Assembly: GCF_034092395.1 (NCBI RefSeq)
Contig: NZ_CP139301.1
Span: 992,001 to 1,056,000, forward strand
DNA length: 64,000 bases
Direction: 5' to 3'
Source of the DNA: Prochlorococcus sp. MIT 1307
Lineage (GTDB): Bacteria > Cyanobacteriota > Cyanobacteriia > PCC-6307 > Cyanobiaceae
Both the position numbers and the translations under genes were made by a program. This document shows positions 27,125-38,576 of the stretch, piece by piece; position 1 is the first letter of the stretch; the number at the start of each line of letters is the position of its first letter. Under the pieces are notes generated by a model, which was given only the letters and a program-made list of their open reading frames with translations, had not been told where the DNA came from and did no database searches.

Positions 27125-28528
27125 ATGGTCAGCAATGCGATGCATCCTGTTGGCCTTCCAGTAGGCAGCATAAACACCGCAACTTTTGGAACTGATGGAG
27201 TCCGGGGCCAAGTTGGTACAGCTTTAACTCCAGCTCTAGTAATGCAATTAGGCTTCTGGGCAAGTCATGTTCTACCTAGGGAAGGGCCAGTACTAATAGG
27301 TAAAGACTCACGCCAGAGTGGAGACATGGTCTCTGCTGCGTTAACTGCTGGATTAACTGCTGCTGGTAAAGAGGTATGGCTAATTGGTCTATGTCCTACC
27401 CCAGCAGTGCCATATCTAATAAAAAATGTAGGTGCGTCAGGAGGAATAATGGTTTCTGCGAGTCATAATCCACCTGAAGACAATGGAATCAAAATCTTTA
27501 ATGAGCATGGAAGTAAAATTGATTCAGAACAACAACGTTTAATTGAATCAAGACTTAGAGGAGAATTATCCAATCCAAAAGTTCTCTCTAAGACCACCAA
27601 TTTTGGAACCACACATCAACGTACAGATCTATTAAATACTTACCAAGAAGGACTGATTTCTTCTGTTGAAAACAAAAAGCTAGATGGCGTCAGGGTAGTA
27701 CTAGACCTGTGCTGGGGTTCTGCTACTGCTTGTGGTGCAGAAGTTTTTAAATCTCTAGGTGCTGATCTGACAGTCCTGCATGACAAGCCTGATGGGAGGC
27801 AAATCAACGTAGGTTGCGGCTCCACGCACCTAGCTCCATTGAGAAAGGCAGTTTTTGAAACTCAAGCCGACATGGGTTTCGCATTCGACGGGGACTCTGA
27901 TCGAATGCTTGCTGTGGATAGGCATGGCCGGTTAATCGATGGAGATCATGTCCTTTATCTCTGGGGATCAAACCTTCAAGACCATGGACAACTTCCAAGC
28001 AACAGACTTGTGGCAACAGTTATGTCAAATTTAGGGTTTGAAAGAGCATGGAAAGCAAGAGGAGGGTTATTAGAAAGAACTCCTGTAGGTGATCAAAATG
28101 TACATTCAAAAATGATTTCCACAGGAGCAGCTTTAGGCGGAGAACAATCTGGTCACATCCTCTCCGCCAAACATGGTCTTTGTGGAGATGGATTACTTAC
28201 AGCACTGCAGATAGCGACTATTTGCCATGAAAAGGGACTCACCCTTGAGCAATGGCGAGATGAAAGTTTTCAGGCTTTTCCCCAAAAGTTGGTAAATGTA
28301 CCTCTGCCCAACCTCAATGACCAAACAGACTGGGAAAGCTGTGAGCCCATCCAAAAAGCTGTTAATAAGGCAGAAGCTGCTATGGGGGAAGATGGACGAG
28401 TTCTTTTACGTTTAAGTGGCACTGAGCCATTAATTCGAGTAATGGTTGAAGCCAAGAATCAACTTGATGTTGATTCTTGGAGCTCACATATAGCTAAAAC
28501 AATAGAAGAGCATCTTGATGCTGCATAA
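27125..28528 (+). CDS. glmM: Phosphoglucosamine mutase
   Basis: A 467-residue alpha-D-phosphohexomutase converting glucosamine-6-P to glucosamine-1-P for peptidoglycan precursors. It has FGTDGVRGQVGT at the start, the active-site serine loop MVSASHNPPEDNGIKIF, the metal loop AFDGDSDRMLAVD, the sugar-binding GGEQSGHIL and the C-terminal phosphate loop RLSGTEPLIRVMVE. All are complete. The frame can begin at a TTG at 27116, but the ATG at 27125 is simpler. The gene stands alone. Confidence 0.94.
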   Translation: MVSNAMHPVGLPVGSINTATFGTDGVRGQVGTALTPALVMQLGFWASHVLPREGPVLIGKDSRQSGDMVSAALTAGLTAAGKEVWLIGLCPTPAVPYLIKNVGASGGIMVSASHNPPEDNGIKIFNEHGSKIDSEQQRLIESRLRGELSNPKVLSKTTNFGTTHQRTDLLNTYQEGLISSVENKKLDGVRVVLDLCWGSATACGAEVFKSLGADLTVLHDKPDGRQINVGCGSTHLAPLRKAVFETQADMGFAFDGDSDRMLAVDRHGRLIDGDHVLYLWGSNLQDHGQLPSNRLVATVMSNLGFERAWKARGGLLERTPVGDQNVHSKMISTGAALGGEQSGHILSAKHGLCGDGLLTALQIATICHEKGLTLEQWRDESFQAFPQKLVNVPLPNLNDQTDWESCEPIQKAVNKAEAAMGEDGRVLLRLSGTEPLIRVMVEAKNQLDVDSWSSHIAKTIEEHLDAA

Positions 28529-28585
28529 TACGCAAAGCTGAATTGAGCGAAATTAAAACATAAAATCTTGACAATCTAAAAATGA

Positions 28586-29269
28586 TTAATTCTTCAACAA
28601 TTGATATTCAAGGTTTAATCTTTGCAAGTCAGGCAATGAATGCGAATTGCGTATATATAAAGCTCTATAAACTGGCAAAGAGTTAGCAAGAACATAGTTC
28701 TCTCGTTCTGTCTTTACAGGAAAAGGATTCTTCTCTAGCCATATTCCACTAGAGTCTTCAGATCTATTGAAGCATTTACTAAGTTCAACAAGAGAAGTCA
28801 TTGACTCTATAACATTTAAAATATCACTTTGTATAAATAATTCGCATCCAGGTCCAAGTGATTTGGCCAATGAAATTAATAATCGAGGTTGCAAAACCCT
28901 TCTTTTCTTATGACGCCTTTTAAACCATGGATCAGGAAATTGTATTGATACTCTTGCAAGAAAATTAATTGGCAAGTCAGATAGCCAAGAGTCTAAACTT
29001 ACATTGGCATTGCAAAATATAAATCTTAGATTTTTCAGACCTAGCTGATTCCTATCTCTCTCAGCGGCATCAACCAAAGTCTTACGAATCTCAACTCCAA
29101 GATAATTCCAATCAGGTTGCAAGCTAGCCATTTCCAACAAAAACTTGCCTCGAGCAGAACCAATATCTAGGTGCATTGGTAATTCTGCATTCTCAAATAA
29201 TTCAGAAGGGCCTGGCAGCTCAAGAGGAAGCTGAAAAAAGCTGCTCAGTGGGTTGACATGTTGACGCAC
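28586..29269 (-). CDS. trmB: tRNA (guanine-N7-)-methyltransferase
   Basis: A 227-residue SAM-dependent enzyme forming m7G46 in tRNA. The SAM motif is HLDIGSARGKFLLEMA, followed by the family segment YLGVEIRKTLVDAAERD and the diagnostic FPDPWFKRRHKKRRVLQP. Length matches the family. It is the only gene in its unit and is divergent from the DUF3177 gene, with about 107 bp between them. Confidence 0.95.
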   Translation of the reverse strand: MRQHVNPLSSFFQLPLELPGPSELFENAELPMHLDIGSARGKFLLEMASLQPDWNYLGVEIRKTLVDAAERDRNQLGLKNLRFIFCNANVSLDSWLSDLPINFLARVSIQFPDPWFKRRHKKRRVLQPRLLISLAKSLGPGCELFIQSDILNVIESMTSLVELSKCFNRSEDSSGIWLEKNPFPVKTERENYVLANSLPVYRALYIRNSHSLPDLQRLNLEYQLLKN

Positions 29270-29376
29270 TTAGTAAGTTCTAGGATTAAAAAAGACAATG
29301 GTATATCTAACTAAAACCTAACAAGCCTTGTAAAAATGAGCACAGGATTGATAATGACCTCTTACGAAGCTAATCA

Positions 29377-29988
29377 GTGACAGAGCTTTCTTATCGTATT
29401 TTTGTGTGGCTTTCCTATCGCCTTGCTGCAACATTTGCTCTTGGAGTGCCTTTAATAATTCTGATTTGGGCTGCATTCCGCAAAGAAGCTTCCATGGTGA
29501 GATTGCTATCTATCTACTGGAAGATTTCCAGTCTAATGGCTATCAGCATGCTTCTACTAACTAATCAAAGCCCTATTGGGTATCTAACTTTTTTTATAGC
29601 ACCATTGTTGATGGTTACCTCAGTATGGTTCTGGGTAGATCTAAATGAAGAGCTAGCAGATCTTCCTCCCTGGCGACCATTGCCCCTAACAGTAAGGCTC
29701 TGGCGATGGGCATTAACTGGCTTTGGCGTGATATTTGCAACTCTTTCCTCATTTGCACTCCCTTGCATCAAAACAATTGAAAATACAAAATGCTTTGCAT
29801 GGATTGAGGCACCACAACTTTTGCACCAAAGTACCGAAAGAATATTCGGGTTCCTATTTGGTGGGAATTGGAACGAACCCTTAGCTTCCTTTATTGGATA
29901 CTTAGCTTTAGTGATATATGTCATCGGCATCTTGCAATGGCTCCTCGTATATATGCCAAAACATGGGAGAATTGCAGGAGGCTTCTAA
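29377..29988 (+). CDS. DUF3177 family membrane protein
   Basis: A 203-residue protein with about five hydrophobic helices. The start is a GTG at 29377. The sequence FVWLSYRLAATFALGVPLI, the tail DLNEELADLPPWRPLPLTVR linking helices 3 and 4, and FLFGGNWNEPLASFIGYLAL match the cyanobacterial DUF3177 family. No function is known. It is convergent with ileS, with 129 bp of AT-rich DNA between the stops. Confidence 0.8.
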   Translation: MTELSYRIFVWLSYRLAATFALGVPLIILIWAAFRKEASMVRLLSIYWKISSLMAISMLLLTNQSPIGYLTFFIAPLLMVTSVWFWVDLNEELADLPPWRPLPLTVRLWRWALTGFGVIFATLSSFALPCIKTIENTKCFAWIEAPQLLHQSTERIFGFLFGGNWNEPLASFIGYLALVIYVIGILQWLLVYMPKHGRIAGGF

Positions 29989-30117
29989 AAGTTCTTTATC
30001 AAACTTTTTTAAACCCGAGAAAATTTTTATGCTTAAGGAAAGCAAAAGTTTATATAGAAATCATACAATTACTCAATTAAATATAAATTTTAAAGAAGAA
30101 TTAGAACCCTTTACTTC

Positions 30118-33027
30118 TTACAATCTTTCAAGAACATCTATACAGCGTCCACAAAGATCTTCATATTCAATATTCTTTCCTACATCTGTGACGTAATGCC
30201 AGCAGCGCTCACATTTAACGCCCCGAGCCTTAGCTACTTCGATCAGACCAATCTCGGTCTCTTCAGTCACTAAGACTTCTGCCCAAGGCTCACCTCCAAC
30301 CTGCAATTGAGAGACTAACAACCAATCATGTAAACAATCAACTTCAGAGTCGCCCTTCTTATTTATCCATTTGAGAGCCTCATCCATAGATTCTAAATTA
30401 GGCTCATAGCGAACGGCCGCCTCAAGGCCTGCACCTAAGCAATGATTACTGCGGCAATCTTCTAAAACACGATTAACAGAACTACGTAATTCTCTTAGAT
30501 CATTAAAGGGCTTAACTAAAGAAGGGTCTCTCCATATTTCAGGAATCTTTGGCCATCCTCGTTGAAAAACTGATTCTTCAAGGACCGTATAAGGCAAATT
30601 TTGCCAAATATCTTCTGCCATATGACATAAAACTGGTGAGATAACTCCTGCTAAGTTTTCAATTATAAGAGACAAAACAGTTTGACAACTACGTCTACGT
30701 GAGTCAAATGGTGCGCTCACATACAGTCGATCTTTAGCAATATCCAAATAAAAATTTGAAAGATCGACAACACAATAGCTCTGAAGAAGCTGAAAGAATC
30801 TAGAGAACTCGTATTTTTCAAAAGCAATCGTAATTTCATCGATGACCTCAGCTGTTCGATGAAGCATCCAACGATCTAAAAGTGGTAATTCATCGATATT
30901 AATTTTATCTCTAGATGGTTCAAAGTCATGCAGATTACCCAAAAGATATCTTGCTGTGTTTCTTACCTTTCGATATACATCTGCTAATTGACGCAAAATA
31001 TTAGAGCCAATTGGAACATCTACTGAATAATCAACCGAACTAACCCAAAGTCGCAACACATCTGCACCAAATGCAGGCTCTTTTTTCTGATTCGAGCCAC
31101 CATTAATAATTATCGAGGGGTCAATAATATTTCCGAGAGATTTACTCATTTTCCGTCCATTTTCATCTAATGCAAAGCCATGTGTAAGAACAGTTTGATA
31201 GGGGGCTTTCCCATTTACTGCAACTGATGTGAGCAAAGAGGATTGAAACCATCCACGATGTTGATCAGAGCCCTCTAAATAGAGGTCAGCAGGATATGTG
31301 ATTTCCTTTCTTAAATCTGTAACAGCTGACCAACTTGATCCAGAATCAAACCAAACATCCATCGTGTCAGTACCCTTTGTCCACCGTTCTGATTGATTGG
31401 CATAAGAAGGTGGAAGTAGCACTGATTCATCTTCTTCCCACCAAATATCTGCCCCATGCTTTGCGACCAAACTCTCAATATGCTCCAAGGTGTCAGAATT
31501 TAATAGCACTTCTCCCCCATCTTTTTCATAAAAAACTGGAATAGGAACTCCCCATGTTCGTTGACGTGAAATACACCAATCCCCACGGTCACGAACCATA
31601 GCCTCTATACGGTTACGTCCAGAATTAGGGAGCCATTCAACAGTTTTTATTGCCGCAAGAGCATCCTCACGAAAACCTTCTACTGAAGCAAACCATTGTT
31701 CAGTTGCACGAAAAATAGTTGGCTTCTTTGTTCTCCAATCATATGGATATCTATGAGAATAGCTTTCTTGTTTTAATAAAGAATTAGCCTCTTTCAGTGC
31801 ATCAATAATCACTAGATTTGCATCTTTTAAAACATCTAAACCTGCAAATCTACCAGCTTCAGATGTCAGAACTCCTCTTTCATCAACTGGACAAAGAATG
31901 GGCAAGCCATATTTAGCACCAGTTTTAAAATCATCTATGCCGTGCCCTGGCGCAGTATGCACTAGTCCTGTGCCAGATTCAGTAGTTATATAGTCTCCTC
32001 CTATAACTACTGAACTTGTTCGATCTAACAAAGGGTGTCGATATAAAAGACCATCTAAAAACTTTCCTTTAATAGTGGCTCTAACTGTTAATTTCAAGTC
32101 AAGAGTTTGACTAACAATAGATAAAAGTGCAGCAGCTAAAATAAATACCTGACCATTTTCATCTGAGGCAAAAACATATTCAAGGCGATCATTGACTGAT
32201 ATTGCTAAATTGGAAGGTAATGTCCATGGTGTTGTCGTCCATACTGCAATCTTAAGAACTTTCTCTAACTCAGATTTGCTTTGAGGCAGATTTAAATCTT
32301 GACTAGAAAGAGCTATTCGTAAATTATCTGGAACCTCTATAGCTGGGAAGGCGACGTAAATACTTGGACTAGTATGACCTTCAGGATATTCCAACTCAGC
32401 CTCAGCTAGTGCTGTTCTAGAGCTTGGACTCCAATGGACTGGCTTCAGACCCCTATAGATATATCCCTTAAGAGCCATCTGACCAAAAACATTTATCTGT
32501 GCAGCCTCATAATCCTTCTGAAGTGTTAAATAAGATTTCTCCCAATCGCCCCAAATACCCCAGCGACAAAAGCCCTCCATTTGAGAAGAAACCTGTTTAA
32601 GTGCATAAGCAGCGGCTTTTTTTCTTAAGCCGAGAGGAGTTAATTGTTCCCTTTCTTTTTTATGAAGAGTTTGTAAAACCTTCAATTCTATTGGTAGACC
32701 ATGGCAATCCCAACCAGGTACAAAATGTACTTTTCGCCCTCTCAAAATCTGGTACTTATTAATAATATCCTTCAGCACTTTGTTCAAAGCATGGCCCATA
32801 TGTAAGGAGCCGTTTGCATATGGAGGACCATCATGCAATGTAAAACTTCGGCCTCTGTTGCTTAGACCGAGCCGTAAATCAATTCCTTTCTCTTTCCAAA
32901 ATTTTTGCAATTCAGGCTCTCTATGCCTCGCATTAGCACGCATGCCAAAGTTCGTTTGCAAAAGGTTTAATGTCCCTTTGTAAGACGGGCGGCGGTCCTC
33001 ACCCTTAGTAGACGGCTCCTTGGTCAC
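30118..33027 (-). CDS. ileS: Isoleucyl-tRNA synthetase
   Basis: A 969-residue class I synthetase. HIGH-like motif is [16 protein letters not shown] near residue 70. The editing domain is present ([34 protein letters not shown]), then the KMSKS loop ([15 protein letters not shown]), the anticodon-binding helices, and a C-terminal zinc finger ([12 protein letters not shown]...CGRC). The full length and motifs point to a functional bacterial-type IleRS. The first ATG at 33027 gives the normal N-terminus. The Ycf66-like gene lies 21 bp upstream on the same strand. Confidence 0.97.
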   Translation of the reverse strand: MTKEPSTKGEDRRPSYKGTLNLLQTNFGMRANARHREPELQKFWKEKGIDLRLGLSNRGRSFTLHDGPPYANGSLHMGHALNKVLKDIINKYQILRGRKVHFVPGWDCHGLPIELKVLQTLHKKEREQLTPLGLRKKAAAYALKQVSSQMEGFCRWGIWGDWEKSYLTLQKDYEAAQINVFGQMALKGYIYRGLKPVHWSPSSRTALAEAELEYPEGHTSPSIYVAFPAIEVPDNLRIALSSQDLNLPQSKSELEKVLKIAVWTTTPWTLPSNLAISVNDRLEYVFASDENGQVFILAAALLSIVSQTLDLKLTVRATIKGKFLDGLLYRHPLLDRTSSVVIGGDYITTESGTGLVHTAPGHGIDDFKTGAKYGLPILCPVDERGVLTSEAGRFAGLDVLKDANLVIIDALKEANSLLKQESYSHRYPYDWRTKKPTIFRATEQWFASVEGFREDALAAIKTVEWLPNSGRNRIEAMVRDRGDWCISRQRTWGVPIPVFYEKDGGEVLLNSDTLEHIESLVAKHGADIWWEEDESVLLPPSYANQSERWTKGTDTMDVWFDSGSSWSAVTDLRKEITYPADLYLEGSDQHRGWFQSSLLTSVAVNGKAPYQTVLTHGFALDENGRKMSKSLGNIIDPSIIINGGSNQKKEPAFGADVLRLWVSSVDYSVDVPIGSNILRQLADVYRKVRNTARYLLGNLHDFEPSRDKINIDELPLLDRWMLHRTAEVIDEITIAFEKYEFSRFFQLLQSYCVVDLSNFYLDIAKDRLYVSAPFDSRRRSCQTVLSLIIENLAGVISPVLCHMAEDIWQNLPYTVLEESVFQRGWPKIPEIWRDPSLVKPFNDLRELRSSVNRVLEDCRSNHCLGAGLEAAVRYEPNLESMDEALKWINKKGDSEVDCLHDWLLVSQLQVGGEPWAEVLVTEETEIGLIEVAKARGVKCERCWHYVTDVGKNIEYEDLCGRCIDVLERL

Positions 33028-33048
33028 AATCTCGCTTCAGTAAAGCGA

Positions 33049-33597
33049 TTATGAATCCTTTGGGGCACTCTGTCCTTCCAATGTCTTTTTAGGCTGTTGT
33101 TGCGAGCCATCTTTTGAGATTTGTAATTTCTCCATTGAATTGCTCTTAGAGAGTTTTGCAGGTGTTAGATCATCACTATTTTCTGGGCGCACCCATTTTT
33201 TTTGAATGGTATTAGAACTGGACTTGCGAAAAACAAATTTCATAACACTGCTCCCAATCCCGCCTAATTGCAGAAAACTTGCACCTATCTGCTTGAAGCC
33301 AGTCGTCCATCTTTCAATAGAAACAATTCGAAGCTTTTCTTCCTTGCTGAGAAGTTGCCAACGACTTATTGCAACTTCATAACCCAGCCTTCCAATTAAG
33401 AGAGCGCCTAAAGAGACTTCCAGGGAGGAAAGAATACTTAAACGGTCATTAGACGTAATAAGCACAAGACCCAACAAAATTGCTATAGCACCCCAAAGAG
33501 CATCTCTAGGACGACTAAGCTCTGTTACAAGAAGAGGTAACAGCATTATCGAAAACCCTAGTAAAAGAGCTAAAGCGCCAATAAAAATAGCCAGCAT
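33049..33597 (-). CDS. Ycf66-like membrane protein
   Basis: A 182-residue protein with two or three hydrophobic helices in the first ~85 residues (FIGALALLLGFSIMLLPLLV, LWGAIAILLGLVLITS, LGALLIGRLGYEVAISRWQ) followed by a soluble ERWTTGFKQIGASFLQL segment and a disordered Ser/Lys-rich tail. The arrangement resembles the Ycf66 family of cyanobacteria and plastids, of unknown function. Assignment is from layout and partial motif memory, hence moderate confidence. It precedes ileS by 21 bp and probably shares its transcript. tRNA-Leu is divergent. Confidence 0.55.
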   Translation of the reverse strand: MLAIFIGALALLLGFSIMLLPLLVTELSRPRDALWGAIAILLGLVLITSNDRLSILSSLEVSLGALLIGRLGYEVAISRWQLLSKEEKLRIVSIERWTTGFKQIGASFLQLGGIGSSVMKFVFRKSSSNTIQKKWVRPENSDDLTPAKLSKSNSMEKLQISKDGSQQQPKKTLEGQSAPKDS

Positions 33598-33650
33598 GAT
33601 TTACCTATACCCTGATCTATTTTGTACGTGAGATTAGAGTTAATGCTGAA

Positions 33651-33732
33651 GCCCATCTGGCGGAATTGGTAGACGCGCTGGTTTTAGGTACCAGTGACCT
33701 AGGTCGTGGGGGTTCAAGTCCCCCGGTGGGCA
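33651..33732 (+). tRNA. tRNA-Leu (anticodon TAG)
   Basis: An 82-nt cloverleaf with the extra-length variable arm of Leu tRNA. The acceptor is GCCCATC / GGTGGGC with discriminator A. The D arm contains GGCGGAATTGGTAGACGC. The anticodon loop TTTAGGT carries TAG in the stem CTGGT/ACCAG. The variable arm is TGACCTAGGTCGT, and the T arm is GGGGGTTCAAGTCCCCC. No CCA is encoded. It reads CTA/CTG-type Leu codons. Confidence 0.96.
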
Positions 33733-33786
33733 TTTGTTTCGTAACTTGGTTAGGTGTTTGCTTCTTTGCGATAATCACTTAAATCA

Positions 33787-34830
33787 ATGACCAAGGCATT
33801 ACAGACACCTCACTCAAATGAGTTGTCACAAAAATTTCTTAGTACTGCTGATTGGCAAAAAGTCATTCGGCAATATTTGGACCCTCCTAAGGGATGGAAT
33901 ATCACAGTGGGCTTATTCCTAGGAGGCTATGTCTTAGCTGCACTAAGTATTTGGCAGTGGTATCAAGGTACTTGGCCGTTACCAGTCCTAATCACTTTGG
34001 CATTTCTAGCCCTTCATATGGAAGGCACAGTCATTCACGATGCAACTCATAATGCTGCACACCCAAACCCATTGATCAATCAGGCTATGGGCCATGGCTC
34101 AGCAATTTTGCTCGGTTTCAGCTTTCCAGTTTTTAAAAGAGTGCATCTCCAGCATCATGCTCATGTCAATGACCCCAAAAATGATCCCGATCACATTGTG
34201 AGTACTTTTGGCCCAGTTTGGCTAATTGCTCCACGATTTTTCTATCACGAATATTTCTTCTTCGAAAGAAAGCTGTGGCGCAGATTCGAACTGATTCAAT
34301 GGGGCTTTGAGAGAAGTTTGTTTATTTCAATTGTGCTTGCTGGAATACATTATGACTTTATGAATGTCATTTATAACCTCTGGTTTGGGCCAGCATTGAT
34401 GGTTGGGGTGACGTTAGGTATTTTCTTTGACTATTTACCACATAGGCCTTTCCTTTCAAGAAGTAAATGGAAAAATGCAAGAGTTTATCCAAGCAGGTTG
34501 ATGAACTGGTTAATAATGGGACAAAATTATCATCTAGTTCATCATCTTTGGCCTTCTATTCCCTGGTTTGAATACAAGCCTGCCTATGAAGCAACAAAGC
34601 CACTTTTAGATGCAAAAGGCTCACCACAAAGAATAGGCATATTTGAGACCCGTGAAGATGGATTTAATTTTCTATATGATGTACTTCTAGGCATAAGAAG
34701 TCACAAAAAACGTAGAAGCAAAATGAGACCTATAGCGAAGCTTCTACCTAACAGTCGTTTAAGGCGTCAGTGGATTGGATTACTTCAACGAACAGCTGTA
34801 ATACCTACAAGTAAGCGCAATGGTGACTAA
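33787..34830 (+). CDS. crtR: Beta-carotene hydroxylase (CrtR-type)
   Basis: A 347-residue di-iron membrane hydroxylase that makes zeaxanthin. The three histidine boxes of the fatty-acid-desaturase-like fold are visible: [19 protein letters not shown] and LVHHLWP. Four hydrophobic helices flank them. Zeaxanthin is a major photoprotective pigment in marine picocyanobacteria. The ATG at 33787 follows the tRNA-Leu gene by 54 bp. The stop overlaps that of the convergent gatC by 4 bp. Confidence 0.93.
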   Translation: MTKALQTPHSNELSQKFLSTADWQKVIRQYLDPPKGWNITVGLFLGGYVLAALSIWQWYQGTWPLPVLITLAFLALHMEGTVIHDATHNAAHPNPLINQAMGHGSAILLGFSFPVFKRVHLQHHAHVNDPKNDPDHIVSTFGPVWLIAPRFFYHEYFFFERKLWRRFELIQWGFERSLFISIVLAGIHYDFMNVIYNLWFGPALMVGVTLGIFFDYLPHRPFLSRSKWKNARVYPSRLMNWLIMGQNYHLVHHLWPSIPWFEYKPAYEATKPLLDAKGSPQRIGIFETREDGFNFLYDVLLGIRSHKKRRSKMRPIAKLLPNSRLRRQWIGLLQRTAVIPTSKRNGD

Positions 34831-35120
34831 TCAGAAAGAATTTTAGGTACTCTAAAAAAATTACCTTCTCTTTGAGGAGCTTGATCTAGTAAGTCCTCTT
34901 TAATAGTTGATTCAATTACTACATCTTCTCTAACCACATTTACCACTTCAACAGCTCTTGTTGTGGGAGATACGTCTTTAGTTTCTACTTCCTCAAGCTG
35001 AGCAACATAGCCAAGAATTTTTTCCAACTGACTGGTATAGATTTCGATCTGATCATCAGGTATTTCTAGGCGAGCCAACTTTGCAACTTTGAGTACATCT
35101 TCAGAAGTAATTTTGCTCAT
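34827..35120 (-). CDS. gatC: Glutamyl/aspartyl-tRNA amidotransferase subunit C
   Basis: A 97-residue GatC that stabilises the GatCAB complex. It has [20 protein letters not shown] at the start, then [20 protein letters not shown] and the DVSPTTR motif. Length is normal. The start ATG overlaps the stop of the creatininase-family gene by 4 bp (ATGA-type), so the two are probably translationally coupled. Its stop overlaps that of crtR by 4 bp on the opposite strand. Confidence 0.93.
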   Translation of the reverse strand: MSKITSEDVLKVAKLARLEIPDDQIEIYTSQLEKILGYVAQLEEVETKDVSPTTRAVEVVNVVREDVVIESTIKEDLLDQAPQREGNFFRVPKILSD

Positions 35121-35917
35121 GATTGCTTAAGAAAATTAGAAAGGTCCTCCGTCAAGGCAGTTGAGGCTTTATCAAGAATTTCCGACCCATGTTCCGCCTT
35201 GGCCAAAAAAGGGTCTGAACCCATGCGACCGTCTGGATATCTAAGGCGAAAATCCTCAGGACCATGAATTGGTCCAACGGGAGCAGGCTCGGGAAGAGGT
35301 TGCTGCTTACTTTGCAAGCTTGCCTCCAAATGCAATGTTAATGCAATTTCACTTGGGGTTGCATGTTGTCCTTCTCTTTCACCATAAAGCTCTTTGGCAT
35401 AAGTAAAGACCGAAGCCGCCATAAACCAATTAACTAACTTGCATTGAAATCTTGAAGCAACTGGAAGCTTTCGATTCAAAACCGTACTGTAAGCCTCCAT
35501 AAATGCTGCCTTGGCGGTTGCAATATTGCCTCCATGCCCATTAATAACGAAAACTCTTTCAAAGCCATGACTGGCCAATGACAAAACAAGATCATGCAGC
35601 AAGGCAAGCAAAGTCGCAGGCTTAAGGCTCATTGTTCCTGGGAACCCAAGATGATGTTCAGCCATGCCAAAAGATTGAGTGGGTGCAACAAGCACTCCGG
35701 TTCGACGACCTACCTCCATTGCAACAGCCTCTGCTGTTAATGCGTCTGTTCCGATCGCCCCAGTGGGGCCATGTTGCTCTGTTGAGCCAAGTGGCAAAAT
35801 AATACCCTTGCAATGTTGTAGATAGTCATCTACTTCTGGCCAAGTGTGAAGATCTAAACGAATAGAAGAAGAATCTTTTACAGGGCCAAGAAAATTGGAC
35901 GAGATATCAGAAGACAT
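35117..35917 (-). CDS. Creatininase-family amidohydrolase
   Basis: A 266-residue metal-dependent amidohydrolase. Metal-ligand motifs are [11 protein letters not shown] (Glu and His), [11 protein letters not shown] (Asp), [11 protein letters not shown], and [15 protein letters not shown], with a C-terminal AEHGSEIL that supplies the last Glu. This family includes creatininase and enzymes on riboflavin or cofactor routes; the substrate cannot be told here. A longer frame opens at 35962; the ATG at 35917 gives family length. It overlaps gatC by 4 bp. Confidence 0.85.
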   Translation of the reverse strand: MSSDISSNFLGPVKDSSSIRLDLHTWPEVDDYLQHCKGIILPLGSTEQHGPTGAIGTDALTAEAVAMEVGRRTGVLVAPTQSFGMAEHHLGFPGTMSLKPATLLALLHDLVLSLASHGFERVFVINGHGGNIATAKAAFMEAYSTVLNRKLPVASRFQCKLVNWFMAASVFTYAKELYGEREGQHATPSEIALTLHLEASLQSKQQPLPEPAPVGPIHGPEDFRLRYPDGRMGSDPFLAKAEHGSEILDKASTALTEDLSNFLKQS

Positions 35918-36191
35918 TGCTAAGTAATTCAATCTCAAAGGGTTCACACTCTTCGAGGTCATTGTGAATGATGTCTAGGCCACCTTAAAGAGTAATAGGG
36001 AAGATTGGTTGGAGAAAAAGTTACAAATCCACATGAGATTCCCGGCAATGTTGAAATTAGACAAAGAGTTGCATATATAAATACTAAATACTTCTGTAAA
36101 ATCTTTGACATTTTTTATTACAGTGTGAATCCGCAAAGTTCCAATGAAGTACACAATCAAAAAGGTCCTATCAAAGTAAGAGAATTTCAAT

Positions 36192-36836
36192 ATGTCTCCT
36201 AAAAGTATTATTGCTATAGATACTCAAACAATGCTGCCAAATTCGTTCTTTTGCCGTCCTGCACAATACGTGGCGCCTGATTTAATTGGATGCATGCTTG
36301 TTAAGGAACAAGCAGGTAATAATTATCTATTTGGAATAATTGTAGAAACAGAAGCTTATTCACAAGAAGAGCCAGCCTGCCATGGATACAAGCGTCGAAC
36401 TTCAAGTAACGAAACACTCTTTGGCAAGCCTGGACATTTTTACGTCTATCTGACTTACGGCATTTACCACTGTGTAAATATTGTGACTGATAAAGCTGAC
36501 TGGGCAAGTGGAGTTCTATTGCGCTCTATAGCTTTACCAGGGGAGCATGAAAGAGTTGCTTCTGGGCCTGGCTTGTTGGCCAAAAAATTTGAATTAAACA
36601 GAACTCATGACAGTTTGCCCATCTCATTAGAGAATGGTTTATGGCTGGCTGGCCGGTCATCAAAGGTAAGTATGCAAAAGATTATTCAAACAACCAGAAT
36701 TGGCATCTCAGAAGCAAAAGATTTACCTTGGCGTTGGTATCTGCAGAACAGCAGAAGTGTAAGCAAGCGAGCAAAAAATGATCGCACTCCAACCAAAATG
36801 AAGGCTTGGAAACCAAGCGAAGGCGATAATCCATGA
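36192..36836 (+). CDS. 3-methyladenine DNA glycosylase (AAG/MPG family)
   Basis: A 214-residue base-excision repair glycosylase that removes alkylated purines. The family pattern is [13 protein letters not shown], the catalytic Glu in [16 protein letters not shown], then [21 protein letters not shown] and [11 protein letters not shown]. Length fits the MPG family. The stop overlaps the pyrB start by 4 bp (ATGA), so the two are co-transcribed. The upstream ~230 bp to the divergent creatininase gene is AT-rich and holds no gene. Confidence 0.92.
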   Translation: MSPKSIIAIDTQTMLPNSFFCRPAQYVAPDLIGCMLVKEQAGNNYLFGIIVETEAYSQEEPACHGYKRRTSSNETLFGKPGHFYVYLTYGIYHCVNIVTDKADWASGVLLRSIALPGEHERVASGPGLLAKKFELNRTHDSLPISLENGLWLAGRSSKVSMQKIIQTTRIGISEAKDLPWRWYLQNSRSVSKRAKNDRTPTKMKAWKPSEGDNP

Positions 36837-37849
36837 GCGGCTGGAGTCATCGTCATGTTCTGGATCTTGCAAGTTTCTCCATTGAGGATTTCTCCTCAGT
36901 TCTGGAGCTAGCAAATCGATTCAAAGCCGTAATCAATACAGGCACTCGAAAGTTGCCCGCCCTACAAGGAAGTTTAATTGCAACATTATTTTTTGAACCA
37001 AGCACTAGGACAAGAAGCAGTTTTGAACTTGCCGCCAAGAAACTTTCAGCGGATGTTCAAACCTTCTCTGCTAACAGCAGCTCTCTAAGCAAAGGGGAAA
37101 CACCATTAGATACTGCCCTGACATATGTAGCAATGGGAGCCGATATCCTAATCATTCGGCATGGTTCAACAAATGTTCCTGCACAATTAGCTCACTGTTT
37201 AGAGAAAAGTGGGCACAAAACTGGAGTCCTGAATGCAGGCGATGGTCTTCATAGCCATCCAAGTCAAGGATTATTAGATCTATATACACTGGCAAAATTT
37301 TTCAGCCCTAATAATCCTTCGCCTGAAGCAATTAAAGGCAAAAGAATCGTCATTGTTGGCGATATTCTTCACTCAAGGGTGGCTCGATCCAATCTATGGG
37401 CTCTCACTGCCTGTGGTGCAAATATTGTCCTATGTGGCCCACCCACTCTTTTGCCTGAAGAATTTACCTCTTTTGTTGATGCCCCACCATCTGGCCAAAA
37501 GTATGACCCAATCGTTAAGCGTGGACAAATAACAGTAATGAGGTCTTTAAAAGATGCCTTCCAAGGAGCGGACGCAGTAATAACGCTAAGACTTCAAAAA
37601 GAACGTATGCGAGAAAACTTACTTACAGATCTATATCAATACAATTGTGAATATGGAGTAACTCATGAATCGCTCAAATGGTGTAAAGGAAATGTACCAG
37701 TTCTTCACCCTGGGCCAGTAAATAGAGGCGTAGAAATGAGCAGTGCTCTTCTGGAAGATGATTCAATTTGCCTAGTTAGGGAGCAAGTAAGTAATGGAAT
37801 TCCTATTCGCATGGCACTTCTTTATCTATTAGTAACAACAAGGAGTTAA
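36833..37849 (+). CDS. pyrB: Aspartate carbamoyltransferase catalytic subunit
   Basis: A 338-residue enzyme of de novo pyrimidine synthesis. The carbamoyl-phosphate loop [19 protein letters not shown] is complete; [31 protein letters not shown] and the final [14 protein letters not shown] motif follow. Length is normal for the long type. It overlaps the DNA glycosylase gene by 4 bp upstream. Downstream it is convergent with ycf20, 39 bp away. Confidence 0.97.
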   Translation: MSGWSHRHVLDLASFSIEDFSSVLELANRFKAVINTGTRKLPALQGSLIATLFFEPSTRTRSSFELAAKKLSADVQTFSANSSSLSKGETPLDTALTYVAMGADILIIRHGSTNVPAQLAHCLEKSGHKTGVLNAGDGLHSHPSQGLLDLYTLAKFFSPNNPSPEAIKGKRIVIVGDILHSRVARSNLWALTACGANIVLCGPPTLLPEEFTSFVDAPPSGQKYDPIVKRGQITVMRSLKDAFQGADAVITLRLQKERMRENLLTDLYQYNCEYGVTHESLKWCKGNVPVLHPGPVNRGVEMSSALLEDDSICLVREQVSNGIPIRMALLYLLVTTRS

Positions 37850-37888
37850 AAAACAACGCAAGCAACACTTAAAAGCGAAAAAAAAGGG

Positions 37889-38230
37889 TTACAATAATTT
37901 AAACCCTTCCAGTAAGAGTCCATATAAAATTCCTATTCTTGCTGAATCAATCAACTCTAATGAAAGTGAATTCCTTTCTCCAAGCTGCCAATTCCTTCGC
38001 AATCGAACCATTACTTCCAAAATCAAAACTGTAAAGAATGCACCTACTGGATCCATTAGTGCCAAAGTACCATTAATCATTCCAATAGAGCTACCTAGGA
38101 AAAAACCTATAAGCAGAACAATTAAAAGTATTGAATATCTTCTCCATGGATTAATAGCCCAATCCTCTAATCTCTCAAAGGCCTTTCCAAAACTTTTATG
38201 TAAATTTGTAGATTGCAGTCTCTTCGTCAT
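37889..38230 (-). CDS. ycf20: Ycf20-like protein (DUF565)
   Basis: A 113-residue protein with two hydrophobic helices (NPWRRYSILLIVLLIGFFLG, IGMINGTLALMDPVGAFFTV) and the C-terminal signature ARIGILYGLLLEGFKLL, which is the DUF565/Ycf20 hallmark. In algae Ycf20 homologues affect non-photochemical quenching; the bacterial role is unknown. It is monocistronic and convergent with pyrB. Confidence 0.88.
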   Translation of the reverse strand: MTKRLQSTNLHKSFGKAFERLEDWAINPWRRYSILLIVLLIGFFLGSSIGMINGTLALMDPVGAFFTVLILEVMVRLRRNWQLGERNSLSLELIDSARIGILYGLLLEGFKLL

Positions 38231-38576
38231 GAGGAATTAAGTAGTCAAAGGAAAGAGCTCGTTGACTTTCAAAGAAATAGTAAAAAGAGGTAAAAATAGT
38301 CTTTTCTCCTAATTCTTCCAACGACCCTCATAACACTCAACCAAAAAGAGCTTAGATGAAGCAATTATACAGTTAACTCTCAAAACTTGAACTTCAATTT
38401 AGAGCGCTCTTTTCGCTCATCTTAGGAATTAGTCTATTGAAGAGGTAATACTCATTCTTCTAAAGCGATGTTTTGTCTATTATTCTTCTTAGGGTTTATT
38501 GCTTGGAATGATTAGTCCTACACCCCCCTTGATTTAACAATTAATTTCTTAAGTTTAATAGTGCAAAGAACATTCG
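38231..38576. other. 346-bp gap without a supported gene
   Basis: AT-rich space between the divergent ycf20 and coaBC genes. Stops are dense in all frames. The longest suspicious short frame is a 15-codon hydrophobic one (ATG at 38468) ending at TAG, too short to support. It should hold both promoters. No hairpin, repeat or known regulatory motif stands out to me. Confidence 0.4.

Noticed and set aside
38468-38515. 15-codon hydrophobic ORF as a small photosynthetic membrane subunit
   Set aside because: Shorter than PetN, PetM, PetL or PsbM and with no match to them.
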